From Chryseobacterium gleum (GTDB taxonomy: Bacteria > Bacteroidota > Bacteroidia > Flavobacteriales_D > Crocinitomicaceae), in the NCBI GenBank assembly GCA_945888595.1, contig CAMDAO010000008.1, positions 1-39,829 on the forward strand: a stretch of 39,829 nucleotides of DNA, in the 5' to 3' direction. The translations under genes were made by a program, and so were the position numbers. Below, one piece after another: positions 23,292 through 32,456 of this stretch. Every line of letters starts with the position of its first letter. Positions within the stretch are counted from its first letter, which is position 1. Under the pieces are notes generated by a model. The model saw only the letters and a list, made by a program, of their open reading frames with translations, was not told the DNA's origin and did no database searches.

Positions 23292-25574
23292 TTAACCTTC
23301 TACAATAGTTAAATTTGCAAACCTCAATAATAATGTTTTTGCACCTTTTCCAGGAAAAAAAATAGTTGCTTTTTTATCACTTCCTTGTCCTTCTATAGCC
23401 GTAATTCTGCCCACTCCAAATAATTCGTGTCTTACATTATATCCAACTTTAAGATCTAGGCCTAATGAATCACCTTTCCCAGGAGAGGAAGCGCTTTGAC
23501 TTACAGATTTCATTCCTGCGGGTGCGCTAACTGTTTTATTTAATCCACCAATATAGGGTTTATCAAATCCAGACGGTCGAGAATTTAGCGATCTTCCTCC
23601 AGCTCTTTCAGTTACGACAAAATTTAGATATTTTTTATCTATTTCATCAATAAATCGGCTTGGTTCTGCAGTGACTAAATTCCCCCAAATAAAACGTGAA
23701 GTAGCAAATGACAAAGTGCAAGATTCTTTCGCACGAGTAACAGCTACATAAAATAAACGACGTTCTTCTTCTAGATCTGTTCTCGAATGCAAGGACATTT
23801 GAGAAGGAAATAGATTCTCTTCCAGTCCAACAAGAAACACATGTTCAAATTCCAATCCTTTGCTAGAGTGAATTGTCATTAAAGTAACATGGTTTACTTC
23901 ATAATCATTTTTCTGATCAGCGTCTGTTAACAAAGCTACATCCACCATAAATTCAGAGAGAAGTTTGGATTGATCATCCCCCTGAGAAACCGTAAATTCT
24001 TTTATACCAGCCAAAAGCGCTTCGATATTTTGATAGCGTTCTATTTCTTCAGGGCCTTTGTCTTTTTCAGCGTGCAAGTCTTTTAGTATACCAGATGATT
24101 TAGCAATGAGTTTAGCTAAATCAAAGGCATTCATTGATTCTAGTTGTGCACCAAAACTTTTGATCATTGTGACAAACTCATAAATTTTAGTACGAGCACC
24201 TTGATTTAAAGCCACGGGGTAGGAAGTGAAATCACAAATCACATCCCAAATACTAACATTGAATTGATTGGCAGCAATAACGATGTTTTCAAAAGTTGTT
24301 TTACCAATTCCTCTCAACGGATAATTAATAACGCGTTTTAAAGCCTCTTCATCCCGGGGATTAGTCGTTAATCTGAAATAAGCTAGAATATCTTTTATTT
24401 CTTTGCGTTGATAAAAAGATAATCCACCGTATATTTTGTAGGGAATATTCAATTTTCGCATAGATTCCTCAAATGCTCTTGACTGTTTGTTTGTACGGTA
24501 AAGAATAGCAAAATCATTGAATGACAAACCATTACCCGTCTTTAAATCATAAATTTTGTTGGTAATTACTTTTCCTTCTTCATTATCAGTTAAGCTTCGC
24601 ATAACGTTGATTTTATCTCCTTCAACATTGTCTGTCCAAACGTTCTTCTGAATTTGGTCTTTGTTACGAGCAATCACTCCATTCGCTGCTTCCACAATGT
24701 TTTTTGTGCTTCGATAGTTTTGCTCAAGTTTGAACATTTTGAAGTCAGGATAATCTTTTCTAAAATTTAAAATATTTTGAATGTTTGCTCCCCGAAATGA
24801 GTAGATACTTTGTGCATCATCTCCAACAACGCAGATGTTTTCATAGACAGCAGCTAATTTTTTAACGATCAGATATTGCGCATAATTTGTATCCTGGTAC
24901 TCATCGACCAATATGTATTTGAATTTTTGCTGATAGTAAGAAAGTACATCTGGAAAGTCCCTCAAAAGCACATTTGTTTGATATAAAAGATCATCAAAAT
25001 CCATGGCTCCAGATTTGAAACATCGATTGGCATAACTAGCATAAATACGAGCTAATTCAGGTCTTTTGGTTTGTCGGTCTTCTTCCAGTATTTCATTATT
25101 TTGCGCATATGCTTCAGGAGAAATTAAGTTGTTTTTGGCGTTAGAAATACGTCCAAGAACCATACTTGGTTTATAAATTTTCTCATCTAAACCAAAGCCT
25201 TTTACAATTTCTTTTAATAGACTTTTTGAATCTTGTGTATCGTAAATTGTAAAGTTGGTTGGATATCCTAATCGATCTGCGTTAAAGCGCAATATTCTAG
25301 AGAAAACTGAATGAAAAGTTCCCATAGTAATATTTCTAGCTTCACCAGAACCAACAATTTTACCAATGCGATCGGTCATTTCTCGAGCAGCTTTGTTGGT
25401 GAATGTCAAAGCCATGATATTGAAAGGATCGATTGTTTGTTCTAACATGTAGGCAATACGAAATGTTAAAACTCTAGTTTTTCCTGAGCCCGCACCAGCA
25501 ATCACCATTGTTGGCCCGTCAATATTTTCTGCAGCCTCCCGCTGATTTTGATTTAACTCGTCTAAATAACTCAT
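23292..25574 (-). CDS. PcrA/UvrD-type superfamily 1 DNA helicase
   Basis: The 760-residue 3'-5' helicase acts in repair and in resolving replication-transcription conflicts. Its motifs are in order: QREAA (Q motif, 11-15), Walker A AGAGSGKT (26-33), VDEYQDTN (motif II, about 222-229), VVGDDAQSIYSFRGA (motif III), LEQNYRSTKNI (motif IV), TIHSSKGLEFEHVFLVGLEENLFP (motif V) and EEERRLFYVAVTRA (motif VI). The last 50 residues (VGYNVRHELFGVGRITAIEG onward) form the Tudor-like domain that contacts RNA polymerase in PcrA and UvrD. With uvrA in the same window, a repair role is natural. It converges on the TamL-like gene with only 13 bases between stop codons. Confidence 0.95.
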   Translation of the reverse strand: MSYLDELNQNQREAAENIDGPTMVIAGAGSGKTRVLTFRIAYMLEQTIDPFNIMALTFTNKAAREMTDRIGKIVGSGEARNITMGTFHSVFSRILRFNADRLGYPTNFTIYDTQDSKSLLKEIVKGFGLDEKIYKPSMVLGRISNAKNNLISPEAYAQNNEILEEDRQTKRPELARIYASYANRCFKSGAMDFDDLLYQTNVLLRDFPDVLSYYQQKFKYILVDEYQDTNYAQYLIVKKLAAVYENICVVGDDAQSIYSFRGANIQNILNFRKDYPDFKMFKLEQNYRSTKNIVEAANGVIARNKDQIQKNVWTDNVEGDKINVMRSLTDNEEGKVITNKIYDLKTGNGLSFNDFAILYRTNKQSRAFEESMRKLNIPYKIYGGLSFYQRKEIKDILAYFRLTTNPRDEEALKRVINYPLRGIGKTTFENIVIAANQFNVSIWDVICDFTSYPVALNQGARTKIYEFVTMIKSFGAQLESMNAFDLAKLIAKSSGILKDLHAEKDKGPEEIERYQNIEALLAGIKEFTVSQGDDQSKLLSEFMVDVALLTDADQKNDYEVNHVTLMTIHSSKGLEFEHVFLVGLEENLFPSQMSLHSRTDLEEERRLFYVAVTRAKESCTLSFATSRFIWGNLVTAEPSRFIDEIDKKYLNFVVTERAGGRSLNSRPSGFDKPYIGGLNKTVSAPAGMKSVSQSASSPGKGDSLGLDLKVGYNVRHELFGVGRITAIEGQGSDKKATIFFPGKGAKTLLLRFANLTIVEG

Positions 25575-25635
25575 TGAAAATGTGTTTATTTTAGTCTATG
25601 TGTCTGTAGTCTAAAAATCTAATTTCTTTAAGCAA

Positions 25636-25643
25636 CAAAGATA
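25636..25643 (-). promoter_or_regulatory. candidate -7 box for the helicase gene
   Basis: TATCTTTG on the minus strand matches TAnnTTTG and lies 61 bases before the ATG at 25574. It is identical to the boxes before rho and uvrA. No clear TTG lies at the right distance upstream. Confidence 0.4.
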
Positions 25644-25827
25644 GAAAAGAAGATGGATGATTTTTTTGAAAAAAAGGGATATTTAAGAATTTTACTAACA
25701 GTGAATTATTATTTACTTTTTATTCATAAAACAGCTCTATATATCTAACTTCTAAGCGATAAAAAAACGTCTGGTAAAAATTCGAATATAAAAACAAAAA
25801 AAATGAGTTTACTAAGTTAAAATTCTC

Positions 25828-25835
25828 TAAATTTG
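25828..25835 (+). promoter_or_regulatory. candidate -7 box for the nuo operon
   Basis: TAAATTTG matches TAnnTTTG exactly and ends 35 bases before the nuoA ATG. The expected -33 position has only TTTA (25808-25811), so a partner element is weak. No other promoter-like box was noticed inside the operon's short gaps, so all 14 genes may depend on it. Confidence 0.5.
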
Positions 25836-25870
25836 CGCGCTTATCATGTTAATATTTAAAAAATAATATT

Positions 25871-26236
25871 ATGACAACTGCAAATGATTATTTACCAATC
25901 CTTATTCAGGCTGGTGTAGCCATGGGTTTTGTGGTGGCAGTATTGTTTGGGACTCATTTCTTGGGACCAAGATTAAAATCTAAAACAAAGGATGCAAATT
26001 TTGAATGTGGCGTTGAGCAAGAAGGAAATGCTCGTTTTCCAGTATCAGTTCGATACTTTTTGACAGCTATTTTATTTGTTTTATTCGATGTTGAAGTGAT
26101 TTTCTTTTATCCCTATGCTGTAAATTTTAAAGCGTTGGAATTGGAGGGGCTTTTAGCAGTGATTATGTTCGTTGCTTTTTTCTTGATTGGATTTATCTAT
26201 GTACTTAAAAAAGGAGCACTAGAATGGGAGAAATAG
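25871..26236 (+). CDS. nuoA: NADH-quinone oxidoreductase subunit A
   Basis: This 121-residue membrane subunit of complex I has three predicted transmembrane segments (about 10-32, 63-85 and 92-113). The first loop contains FECGVEQEGNARFPVSVRYF (about 44-63), with the conserved Cys-containing loop near the quinone site, and the second segment carries the FDVEVIFFYP motif. It opens the nuo operon and overlaps nuoB by 13 bases. Confidence 0.96.
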   Translation: MTTANDYLPILIQAGVAMGFVVAVLFGTHFLGPRLKSKTKDANFECGVEQEGNARFPVSVRYFLTAILFVLFDVEVIFFYPYAVNFKALELEGLLAVIMFVAFFLIGFIYVLKKGALEWEK

Positions 26237-26781
26237 AAGTAAAAGTAGACCACGATGTGGAAACAATTAACGGTCAAGGTTTCCAATTAACAATGTTAGA
26301 TAAAGCAATTGGACTAGCAAGAGCGAATTCAGTTTGGCCTTTACCCTTTGCAACTTCTTGTTGTGGAATTGAATTTATGGCAACGATGGGAAGTAATTAT
26401 GATCTTTCTCGTTTTGGAATGGAGCGTATGTCATTTTCTCCTCGTCAAGCAGATTTATTGATTGTGGCTGGAACTATTTCTAAGAAACTAGCACCAGTTC
26501 TTAAGAAAGTATACGAGCAAATGTCAGAGCCTAAATGGGTTATTGCCATGGGAGCTTGTGCTTCAAGTGGTGGTATATTTGATACATACAGTGTGTTGCA
26601 AGGGATTGATAGAGTTATTCCTGTGGATGTGTATGTTCCAGGTTGTCCTCCTAGACCAGAACAATTAATTGATGCTGTTATAAAAATTCATGATTTAGTA
26701 AAACATGAATCATTACGTCGCCGAAATTCATCCGAATATAAAGAGATGTTAAAAACTTTTAATATTGACGCAAATGACTAA
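26224..26781 (+). CDS. nuoB: NADH-quinone oxidoreductase subunit B
   Basis: The 185-residue peripheral-arm subunit holds the terminal 4Fe-4S cluster N2, which passes electrons to menaquinone. The four ligands are visible as adjacent Cys46 and Cys47 in ATSCCGIEFMA, Cys112 in MGACASSGGIFDTY and Cys141 in VPGCPPRPEQL. It overlaps nuoA by 13 bases and nuoC by 8, which indicates translational coupling along the operon. Confidence 0.97.
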   Translation: MGEIEVKVDHDVETINGQGFQLTMLDKAIGLARANSVWPLPFATSCCGIEFMATMGSNYDLSRFGMERMSFSPRQADLLIVAGTISKKLAPVLKKVYEQMSEPKWVIAMGACASSGGIFDTYSVLQGIDRVIPVDVYVPGCPPRPEQLIDAVIKIHDLVKHESLRRRNSSEYKEMLKTFNIDAND

Positions 26782-27286
26782 TAGTAAGTTAACAAATGAA
26801 GATGTTTTTGCGAAATTAAAAGATGCTTTCGCTGAAAAGATTGGTGAGTTTTCTGCACCCTATAACTTATTAACGATTGAGGTTCCAGCAGCAGATGCTC
26901 ATTCAATTATTGATTGGTTAAAAAAAGAAGCTACGCTTCAGATTAATTATTTAACTGTATTAGGAGCGGTTCATTATCCAGAAGATAAGGGTCGTGAATT
27001 AGCACTTGTATATCATATTCATAGTTTGGTAAATAATTTCCGTATTCGATTGAAAGCATATATTTCTACGAATAACCCTACTATAGCTACAATTACTGAT
27101 ATTTATGCTGGAGCAAATTGGATGGAAAGAGAGACTTTTGATTTCTTTGGAGTGAAATTTAATGGGCATCCAAATTTAGTTAGAATATTAAACGAAGATA
27201 GTATGGATTATTTTCCAATGAGAAAGGAATTTCAATTGGAAGATGCTACCAGAGAAGATAAAGATGACCGCTACTTTGGAAGGTAA
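26774..27286 (+). CDS. nuoC: NADH-quinone oxidoreductase subunit C
   Basis: The 170-residue product is the 30-kDa connecting subunit between the hydrogenase-like module and the rest of the peripheral arm. The family signature is ERETFDFFGVKFNGHPNLVR (about 118-137). The ATG at 26774 is preferred over an in-frame TTG three codons upstream. nuoC and nuoD are separate genes here, not fused as in E. coli. The next gene starts 15 bases downstream. Confidence 0.95.
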   Translation: MTNSKLTNEDVFAKLKDAFAEKIGEFSAPYNLLTIEVPAADAHSIIDWLKKEATLQINYLTVLGAVHYPEDKGRELALVYHIHSLVNNFRIRLKAYISTNNPTIATITDIYAGANWMERETFDFFGVKFNGHPNLVRILNEDSMDYFPMRKEFQLEDATREDKDDRYFGR

Positions 27287-27301
27287 TTTAAAGATACTGT
27301 T

Positions 27302-28537
27302 ATGGACAACAAAATAAAAGAAATAGTAAAGCAAGAGTATAGCGAAGGTCTTTTGTCGAAAGAAACAATTGATGGTGATTTAGCAACGCTAAACTTAGGG
27401 CCGACGCATCCTGCTACACATGGTATTTTCGAAAATGTGTTAACGATTGACGGAGAGAAGATATTAGACACTGTTCAAACAGTAGGATATATTCACCGTG
27501 CTTTTGAAAAGTTAGCTGAACGAAGACCATACAACCAAATAACTACTTTAACGGATAGGCTAAACTACTGTTCTTCTCCGATTAATAATATTGGATGGGC
27601 TTTAACAATGGAAAAGCTAATTGGGATAGAAGTTCCGAAACGTGTTGATTACATGCGTGTTATCATAATGGAATTAGCTCGAATTAATGACCATTTAATT
27701 TGTAATTCAGTTGTTGGTGTTGATACAGGTGCTTTGACTGGCTTTACTTATTTATTTCAACAGCGTGAAGCAATTTACGAATTGTTTGAAGAAGTTTGTG
27801 GTGCTCGTTTAACAACTAATATGTGTCGTATTGGTGGTTTTGAAAGAGATTTCTCACCGACTTTTTACACAAAATTAGATACTTTCTTAAAAGATTTTCC
27901 AAAGGTTTTTACTGAATTTGATAATTTACTTTCTCGTAACCGTATTTTTATGGATCGTACGATTGGTACAGGTCCAATTTCGGGTGAAAGAGCATTGGAA
28001 TACTCCTTTTCAGGACCAAATTTAAGAGCAGCAGGTGTTGATTACGATGTTCGTGTTATGAATCCTTATTGTTCTTATGAAGATTTTGACTTTATCGTTC
28101 CTGTTGGTTCAAATGGAGATACCTATGATCGTTTTCAAGTTCGTCAAGAAGAAATTCGCCAAAGTTTGTCTATTATCAAACAAGCATTAGCTAAAATGCC
28201 TGAAGGTGATTATAAGGCGGATGTTCCTGAGTTTTATCTTCCAAGAAAAGACGATGTTTACGAAAAAATGGAAGCTTTGATTTATCATTTTAAAATTGTT
28301 ATGGGTGAAACGCCTGTTCCAGTGGGAGAAGTCTATCAATCGGTAGAAGGTGGAAATGGAGAATTAGGATTTTATTTAATTAGTGATGGAGGACGTACAC
28401 CGTATCGTTTACAATTCCGTCGCCCTTGTTTTATTTATTATCAAGCATACCCAGAAATGATTATTGGTCAAACTATAAGTGATGCCGTTTTGACATTGAG
28501 TAGTATGAACGTAATCGCTGGAGAATTGGACGCATAG
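27302..28537 (+). CDS. nuoD: NADH-quinone oxidoreductase subunit D
   Basis: The 411-residue 49-kDa subunit forms the quinone-binding cavity together with NuoB. The conserved stretch LNLGPTHPATHGIFENVL (about 31-48), with the histidine near the quinone headgroup, is followed by GYIHRAFEKLAERRPYNQ and LARINDHLI. The C-terminal SSMNVIAGELDA, with a conserved Asp, ends as in the family. It is followed by nuoE after 2 bases. Confidence 0.97.
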   Translation: MDNKIKEIVKQEYSEGLLSKETIDGDLATLNLGPTHPATHGIFENVLTIDGEKILDTVQTVGYIHRAFEKLAERRPYNQITTLTDRLNYCSSPINNIGWALTMEKLIGIEVPKRVDYMRVIIMELARINDHLICNSVVGVDTGALTGFTYLFQQREAIYELFEEVCGARLTTNMCRIGGFERDFSPTFYTKLDTFLKDFPKVFTEFDNLLSRNRIFMDRTIGTGPISGERALEYSFSGPNLRAAGVDYDVRVMNPYCSYEDFDFIVPVGSNGDTYDRFQVRQEEIRQSLSIIKQALAKMPEGDYKADVPEFYLPRKDDVYEKMEALIYHFKIVMGETPVPVGEVYQSVEGGNGELGFYLISDGGRTPYRLQFRRPCFIYYQAYPEMIIGQTISDAVLTLSSMNVIAGELDA

Positions 28538-28539
28538 AT

Positions 28540-29082
28540 ATGATTAGTACATTAGAAACCCAAGCAAAAAGACCTCCTTTTAGTCCTGAGAAATTGACTG
28601 AAGTGCAAGGAGTAATCAAACAATTTCCAGAAGGAAAACAGAAAAGTGCTATTCTTAGTGTTTTGCACACTGCAGAAGAAGAATTTGGTGGATGGTTAAG
28701 TCCTGAAACAATGGAATATGTTGCTGGATTGTTGGATATTCAATCAATAGAAGTATATGAAGTAGCTACTTTTTACACGATGTTCAACTTGAAACCGACA
28801 GGTAAATTTGTTTTTGAAGTTTGCCGAACAGGTCCATGTATGTTGGTAGGAAGTGATGAAATTATTGACTATATCAAAACAAAATTAGGTATTTCTGCAG
28901 TTGGTGAAACAAGTGCTGACGGTATGTTTACTTTGAAAACAGCGGAGTGTTTAGGAGCTTGTGGATATGGGCCAATGTTGCAATGTGGTAAAGTGTATCA
29001 CGAACATTTAACGCCTGCGAAAGTCGACGAATTAATGGATCAGTATCGTGCAAAATATTCATCTTCAATTAATCAGAACTAA
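28540..29082 (+). CDS. nuoE: NADH-quinone oxidoreductase subunit E
   Basis: The 180-residue 24-kDa subunit has a thioredoxin-like fold that carries the 2Fe-2S cluster N1a. The four ligands are Cys95 and Cys100 (VCRTGPC) and Cys137 and Cys141 (AECLGACGYGP), spaced as in the family. With NuoF and NuoG it forms the NADH-oxidising module, so this complex I is probably a true NADH dehydrogenase rather than a ferredoxin-type one. It overlaps nuoF by one base. Confidence 0.96.
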   Translation: MISTLETQAKRPPFSPEKLTEVQGVIKQFPEGKQKSAILSVLHTAEEEFGGWLSPETMEYVAGLLDIQSIEVYEVATFYTMFNLKPTGKFVFEVCRTGPCMLVGSDEIIDYIKTKLGISAVGETSADGMFTLKTAECLGACGYGPMLQCGKVYHEHLTPAKVDELMDQYRAKYSSSINQN

Positions 29083-30425
29083 TGGGGAGAAAATTACTTT
29101 TAGAACACATTGACGTTTCTGGTATTGAAACATACGATGTTTACCGCAATCATGGTGGTTATAAATCCGTTGAAAAGGCTTTAAAAACAATGTCGGCTCA
29201 AGAAGTTGTGGAAGAAGTTCAAAAATCTGCATTAAGAGGTAGAGGAGGAGCTGGATTTCCAACTGGAATGAAGTGGTCATTTTTAGCAAAACCTGAAGGT
29301 GTTCCAAGATATTTAGTTTGTAATGCAGATGAAAGTGAGCCAGGTACTTTTAAAGATAGATTCTTAATGGAAAAACTTCCGCATTTGATGGTGGAAGGAA
29401 TGATAACCTCAAGTTATGCTTTGGGTGCAAATACGGCTTATATCTACATTCGTGGGGAATATATGTTTGTATTAGATATTCTTGAAAAAGCAATTGCTGA
29501 AGCGTATGAAAAAGGTTGGTTAGGAAAAAATATTTTAGGTTCTGGTTATGATTTAGATTTATATCTTGCACCAGGAGGTGGTGCTTACATTTGTGGAGAG
29601 GAAACTGCTTTATTGGAGTCTTTGGAAGGGAAAAGAGGAAACCCAAGAATGAAACCACCTTTCCCAGCAGTAAAAGGATTGTATGGTTGTCCAACCGTTG
29701 TAAATAATGTTGAAAGCTTGTGTGCAGTCGTGCCAATTATTAATATTGGTGCGGATGAATACCTAAAAATTGGAACGGAAAAAAGTTCTGGAACAAAATT
29801 GATATCAGCATGTGGAAATGTAGCTCGGCCAGGTGTTTATGAAATTGAATTAGGCTTGTCTGTGGAAGATTTTATTTATGGAGACGAGTGGTGTAGAGGT
29901 ATTGCTAATGGAAAAAAACTGAAAGCGTTAATACCTGGAGGATCTTCTGTGCCAATTTTGCCTGCGCATTTAATCACGAGCACTGCAGCTGGTGAAAGAA
30001 GATATATGAGCTATGAAAGTTTAGCAGACGGTGGATTTACTTCAGGTTCCATGTTAGGATCTGGAGGATTTATTGTTTTTGATGAAGATCAATGTATCGT
30101 TCGTAACACATGGAATTTTGCTCGCTTTTACGCGCATGAATCATGTGGACAATGTTCTCCGTGTCGGGAAGGTACTTCTTGGATGGAGAAAGTTCTGCAC
30201 CGTTTAGAAACTGGAAAAGGGAATATGCGTGATATCGATTTATTAGCTGAAATCAATAAGAAAATAGAAGGTAATACAATTTGTCCATTGGGTGATGCTG
30301 CTGCATGGCCAGTTGCTGCAGCGATTAGTCATTTCCGTGAAGAATTCGAATGGCATGTTACGCATCCAAATGATGCAGTTACTAGAAACTATGGAATGCT
30401 TAAAACACCATCAATAACTTTATAA
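29082..30425 (+). CDS. nuoF: NADH-quinone oxidoreductase subunit F
   Basis: The 447-residue 51-kDa subunit binds NADH, FMN and the 4Fe-4S cluster N3. The glycine-rich nucleotide site is GRGGAGFPTGMKWSF (53-67), and the FMN region follows at CNADESEPGTFKDR and GAYICGEETALLESLEG. The N3 ligands are ESCGQCSPCREG (three Cys near 353-359) and the Cys of NTICPLGDAAAWPV near 400. Length and motifs are typical. It is spaced 10 bases from nuoG. Confidence 0.97.
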   Translation: MGRKLLLEHIDVSGIETYDVYRNHGGYKSVEKALKTMSAQEVVEEVQKSALRGRGGAGFPTGMKWSFLAKPEGVPRYLVCNADESEPGTFKDRFLMEKLPHLMVEGMITSSYALGANTAYIYIRGEYMFVLDILEKAIAEAYEKGWLGKNILGSGYDLDLYLAPGGGAYICGEETALLESLEGKRGNPRMKPPFPAVKGLYGCPTVVNNVESLCAVVPIINIGADEYLKIGTEKSSGTKLISACGNVARPGVYEIELGLSVEDFIYGDEWCRGIANGKKLKALIPGGSSVPILPAHLITSTAAGERRYMSYESLADGGFTSGSMLGSGGFIVFDEDQCIVRNTWNFARFYAHESCGQCSPCREGTSWMEKVLHRLETGKGNMRDIDLLAEINKKIEGNTICPLGDAAAWPVAAAISHFREEFEWHVTHPNDAVTRNYGMLKTPSITL

Positions 30426-30435
30426 AAATACAATT

Positions 30436-31404
30436 ATGATCAAAGTCACAATTGATGATATAGAAATAGAAGTAGCGGAAGGAACTACAATAATGAACGC
30501 TGCTAGAATGATTGGTGGTGATATCGTTCCTCCAGCAATGTGCTACTATAGTTCTCTTCCCGGAACTGGAGGAAAATGTCGTACTTGTTTAGTAGAAATT
30601 GCTGCTGGTTCAACAAAGGATCCTCGTCCAATGCCAAAATTGATGGTTTCTTGTTCAACGACCGTTCAAGATGGAATGATTGTTAAAAATAGAACAAGCG
30701 AAAAGGTGATAGAAAATCGCGCAGCTGTTGTTGAGTTTTTATTGATCAATCATCCTTTAGATTGTCCAGTTTGCGATCAAGCAGGTGAATGTGATCTGCA
30801 AGATTTAGGTTTTTCTCATGGTAAGGAAGGGACACGTTACGAAGAAGAGCGAAGAACTTTCGAACCAATAGATATAGGTGAAAACATAAAGTTACACATG
30901 AACAGATGTATTTTGTGTTATCGATGTGTTCATGTGGCTAATGAATTGACTGATCAACGTGTTCATGGTGCATTGCATCGTGGAGATCACACTGAAATAA
31001 GCACGTACATTGAGAAAGCAGTGGATAATGATTTTTCTGGTAACATGATCGATGTTTGTCCTGTTGGAGCATTAACCGACAAAAGTTCTCGTTTCAAAAG
31101 CCGTATTTGGTTTTTAAATCCAATGAATGCTTCGTGCGAATGCAAGAAATGTTCAGGAAAAGCAGTTGTTTGGATGTTTGGTAAACAAGTGTATAGAGTT
31201 TCTGTTCGCCAAGATAAATACGGGGAAGTAGAAGTGGAAGATGGAAAGCCGAACTGGATCTGTAATGAGTGCCGTTTCGATAAAAAGGATGTAAGTAATT
31301 GGAATATTGAAGGACCGCGTAGCATAGATCGCCATTCTGTAATCTCACAAGGTCATTACGAAAAGCCAAATCCTTTGAAAAACGCAACTAAAAACATAGA
31401 ATAA
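30436..31404 (+). CDS. nuoG: NADH-quinone oxidoreductase subunit G, short form without molybdopterin-type domain
   Basis: The product has only 322 residues, against about 800-900 for E. coli-type NuoG. It keeps the 2Fe-2S ligands of N1b (Cys36, 48, 51, 73), the His/Cys set of N5 (His106, Cys110, 113, 119) and the Cys set of N4 (Cys158, 161, 164, 208). A further cluster of cysteines (234, 236, 239, then 276 and 279 in NWICNECRF) lies where the next Fe-S domain begins in long NuoG. The protein then ends and the molybdopterin-oxidoreductase-like domain is missing. The reading frame is intact and the stop overlaps the nuoH ATG by one base, so this is a natural short form and not a recent truncation. 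As I recall, similar short forms occur in other Bacteroidota. Confidence 0.92.
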   Translation: MIKVTIDDIEIEVAEGTTIMNAARMIGGDIVPPAMCYYSSLPGTGGKCRTCLVEIAAGSTKDPRPMPKLMVSCSTTVQDGMIVKNRTSEKVIENRAAVVEFLLINHPLDCPVCDQAGECDLQDLGFSHGKEGTRYEEERRTFEPIDIGENIKLHMNRCILCYRCVHVANELTDQRVHGALHRGDHTEISTYIEKAVDNDFSGNMIDVCPVGALTDKSSRFKSRIWFLNPMNASCECKKCSGKAVVWMFGKQVYRVSVRQDKYGEVEVEDGKPNWICNECRFDKKDVSNWNIEGPRSIDRHSVISQGHYEKPNPLKNATKNIE

Positions 31405-32435
31405 TGGATACAGGATTGTTTTTTGAAAAACTGATTTTAGTTGTTTTACTGTTTACTATTTCTTTAGTAATCGCCATGTATTCAACGTATTTGGAAAGAA
31501 AAGTCGCAGCTTGGTTTCAAGATCGTGTTGGGCCAGATAGAGCAGGGATTTGGGGAATTCTTCAACCATTGGCAGATGGAGGAAAAATGTTTTTCAAGGA
31601 AGATTTTACACCCGTAAATGCTGATAAATGGTTGTTTATCATTGCTCCAGGAATAGCTATGTTTGTTGCTTTAATAACAAGTTCTGTTATACCGTGGGGA
31701 CCGAATATTTATGCATTTGGAAGAGATATTCAACTTCAAGTTGCCAATGTTGATATAGGAATTCTCTTTATTATGGGGTTTGTATCAATTGGAGTGTATG
31801 GTATTATGATTGGAGGGTGGTCATCCAATAATAAATTTTCATTGTTTGGTGCGATTCGTGCTTCATCTCAAATGATATCCTATGAATTAGCAATGGGTAT
31901 TTCAGTAATCACAATTGTGTTATTGAGCGGAAGTTTAGCGTTAGATGATATCGTGAAAGCTCAGCATGGCATAAATTGGTTTGTTTTTAAGCAGCCAGTG
32001 GCTTTTATCATATTTTTTGTGTGCGCGTTGGCTGAATGTAACCGAGCTCCTTTTGATTTAGCAGAATGTGAAAGTGAGTTAATTGGAGGATATCATACTG
32101 AATATAGTTCCATGAAATTGGGTTTTTTCTTGTTTGCTGAATACACGAACATGTTTATTTCCTCAGCCGTAATCACTGTATTATTCTTCGGAGGATATAA
32201 TTTTCCGGGAATGGATGCTTTTTCAGGAAACTGGTTAGCTCTTATGTGTGTAGCTGCTTTCTTTATTAAAATTCTGTTTTTCATATTTGTATTTATGTGG
32301 GTGAGATGGACCATCCCTAGATTTAGATATGATCAATTAATGCACTTAGGATGGAAAAAAATGATTCCTATAGCTTTGATTAATTTATTGATAACAGCTC
32401 TTGTAATCGCCCTTTGGGAAGGTTGGTTTAATTAA
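31404..32435 (+). CDS. nuoH: NADH-quinone oxidoreductase subunit H
   Basis: The 343-residue membrane subunit (about eight transmembrane segments) joins the peripheral arm to the membrane arm and lines the quinone channel. Signatures are STYLERKVAAWFQDRVGPDRAG (about 27-48), LADGGKMFFKEDFTP, and the acidic loop AECNRAPFDLAECESELIGG (about 211-230), continuing to the EYSSMKLGFFLFAEYTNMF segment. Its start overlaps the nuoG stop. It is spaced 21 bases from nuoI. Confidence 0.97.
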   Translation: MDTGLFFEKLILVVLLFTISLVIAMYSTYLERKVAAWFQDRVGPDRAGIWGILQPLADGGKMFFKEDFTPVNADKWLFIIAPGIAMFVALITSSVIPWGPNIYAFGRDIQLQVANVDIGILFIMGFVSIGVYGIMIGGWSSNNKFSLFGAIRASSQMISYELAMGISVITIVLLSGSLALDDIVKAQHGINWFVFKQPVAFIIFFVCALAECNRAPFDLAECESELIGGYHTEYSSMKLGFFLFAEYTNMFISSAVITVLFFGGYNFPGMDAFSGNWLALMCVAAFFIKILFFIFVFMWVRWTIPRFRYDQLMHLGWKKMIPIALINLLITALVIALWEGWFN

Positions 32436-32456
32436 TTTATCTCAAGATACTGAACT

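Larger units (their letters stand above)
25575..25870. other. Divergent intergenic region between the helicase gene and the nuo operon
   Basis: This 296-base AT-rich gap has -7 boxes for the helicase (25636-25643, minus) and for nuoA (25828-25835, plus). The middle, about 25650-25820, holds no ORF, repeat or convincing hairpin. A seven-codon ATG-to-TAA frame at 25846-25866 just before nuoA is probably chance. Confidence 0.6.

Noticed and set aside
25846-25866. Seven-codon upstream frame (ATG to TAA) just before nuoA
   Set aside because: It is AT-rich with no Trp, His or other attenuation-type codons, and such a short frame is expected by chance.
29350-29736. Open frame of 128 codons on the minus strand opposite nuoF
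   Set aside because: It lies entirely within a strongly conserved gene on the other strand, has a low-complexity His/Leu-rich composition and no family motif; it is a shadow frame.
30436-31404. NuoG shortened by a frameshift or nonsense mutation
   Set aside because: The stop codon overlaps the nuoH ATG, leaving no remnant of the missing domain, so the short form is ancestral rather than a recent break.
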